Assembly (NCBI GenBank): GCA_023259375.1
Contig: JAHFQC010000009.1
Coordinates: 31,357 to 95,356 of the forward strand
Length of the DNA: 64,000 nt
Direction of reading: 5' to 3'
Origin: Alphaproteobacteria bacterium
GTDB taxonomy: Bacteria; Pseudomonadota; Alphaproteobacteria; Micropepsales; Micropepsaceae
Below are positions 62,734-64,000 of the stretch, piece after piece (the first letter of the stretch is position 1; each line of letters opens with the position of its first letter). Position numbers and translations under genes: made by a program. A model generated the notes under the pieces. That model was not told where the DNA came from. It made no database searches and saw only the letters and a list, made by a program, of their open reading frames with translations.

Positions 62734-64000
62734 ATGAGTAATGGCGTGACATCGGCACGGCCGCTGCTGATCTTTACTGCTGGACTGATCGCGTTTTATG
62801 CCGCCTGGGTCGTACTTTGGTACGCCGATGGCGCTGCTTATGCGGCGGCGCTGCGCCTATACGGCATTGATCCGGTCCTCCTTCGCGGCCATGCGGCGCC
62901 GGTGCCTTTTTTCGATCTCCAAGGCGTGCTGTCGTGGTCGGAGTGTGCCCGCCGCGGCGTCGATGTGTTCGTGACCAATCCGTGCGATCCGATCGGCCGT
63001 CCATCGAACTATTCGCCGCTGCTGGCGCTGCCGATGCTCGGCATCGGCGTTGCGTATACCGTGCCGCTCGCATTGGTGATCGACGGCGCGTTTCTGCTTC
63101 TGCTGCCGTTTGTCGTTCGCCCGCGCTGCTGGCGTGACATCGCATTGGGCTGGCTGGCGGCCTGTTCGCCCGTCACGCTGTATGCGCTGGAACGCTGCAA
63201 TATCGACGTGATCGTATTCGGTATCCTCGCCGCCGTGGTTTTGTGGTCGCCGGCGCGGTTGCGTCAGCGCCTGACCTATGGCGCCGGCTTTCTGCTCGGC
63301 TTCATCAAGTTCTATCCGCTTTGCCTGATGCTGCTGGCCGCTGGCGAGCGGCTCAAGCGGTTTGTCGTGCTCGCGCTCGGCGCCGTCGCGATCATGGCAG
63401 GATTTGTGTTTGCCTATCGCTATGCTTTTGCGGTGATCGCGTTTCCCGGAGCTGACTGGTTCGGCGACACCTTCAGCGCCCGTCAGGTGGCAAACGGCAT
63501 TGCCGATCTTCTTCGCATCAAGTCTCCGCTCATCTCCGCCGTGCTTGTGGTTCCGGCCGTGCTGGCGGGGTGGTTTGCTTGGCACGTCTCGAAGCCGTTG
63601 GGCGCGTTATTGCCGGTCCGAGGATGGCGGACGCGGACCAACCTTCTGCTGCTGGTCGGCGCGGTCACCATCGTGTCGTGCTTTGCGCTGCAGTCGAACC
63701 TCTACTACCGCGCCTTATTCCTGCTGGCGGCGTTGCCGGGCCTGTGGCGGCTGCGGGACCGAGCGCGGGGCAATGACCGTCGTCTGCTCGGATGGGCCAT
63801 AGCCGGCCTCCTGGCGTGCCTGTGGGCTGAAACAGCGCGGACGAGCCTCGTTCTGCTGGCGGCCCAGGCCCCGGCTGGATGGGTTAAGCAAGCCGGATTG
63901 GCTATCCGCATTGTCACGCTCGCGCTGCGCGAAACGCTGTGGTGGGGCGAGATCGCATTTCTGGCCGGGCTGGTCCTGGCGTTTCTGCGCGAGACCCCGG
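62734..64000 (+). CDS. GT87/DUF2029-like multi-pass membrane protein, truncated by the window end
   Basis: MSNGVTSARPLLIFTAGLIAFYAAWVVLWYADGAAYAAALRLYGID..., continues open to the window edge; absent from the ORF track because no stop lies in the window. Confidence 0.65.
   Translation, partial: MSNGVTSARPLLIFTAGLIAFYAAWVVLWYADGAAYAAALRLYGIDPVLLRGHAAPVPFFDLQGVLSWSECARRGVDVFVTNPCDPIGRPSNYSPLLALPMLGIGVAYTVPLALVIDGAFLLLLPFVVRPRCWRDIALGWLAACSPVTLYALERCNIDVIVFGILAAVVLWSPARLRQRLTYGAGFLLGFIKFYPLCLMLLAAGERLKRFVVLALGAVAIMAGFVFAYRYAFAVIAFPGADWFGDTFSARQVANGIADLLRIKSPLISAVLVVPAVLAGWFAWHVSKPLGALLPVRGWRTRTNLLLLVGAVTIVSCFALQSNLYYRALFLLAALPGLWRLRDRARGNDRRLLGWAIAGLLACLWAETARTSLVLLAAQAPAGWVKQAGLAIRIVTLALRETLWWGEIAFLAGLVLAFLRETP

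Overview
A GC-rich, gene-dense chromosomal segment, probably alphaproteobacterial (inferred from gene content and order; no taxonomic search was run). Most of it is housekeeping: rpmB, cobS/cobT, bolA, aroK/aroB, xerD, accA, secA, argJ, lpxD-like, adhE, comF, grxC, ubiG, lysC, ptsP, ispG. I found no CRISPR array, rRNA, convincing tRNA, transposase or prophage. The main points of interest are: (1) an autotransporter gene lying between an orphan, diverged copy of the cobT 3' end and the intact cobT; (2) several genes that look damaged by short internal deletions: an MCP missing its signalling hairpin tip, mutT with a frameshifting internal loss, and a RuBisCO-like protein (RLP) with an in-frame TAG, plus a start-less Flp pilin remnant next to them; (3) an RLP-cupin pair that suggests the MTA-isoprenoid shunt; (4) a tandem DUF1178 pair in which one copy has a Cys-rich tail instead of the C-terminal domain; (5) a PEP-CTERM-tagged phosphoesterase; (6) dispersed intergenic repeats, including a near-perfect 38-bp inverted repeat. 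All product names come from reading translated sequence and recognising family motifs, without database searches.
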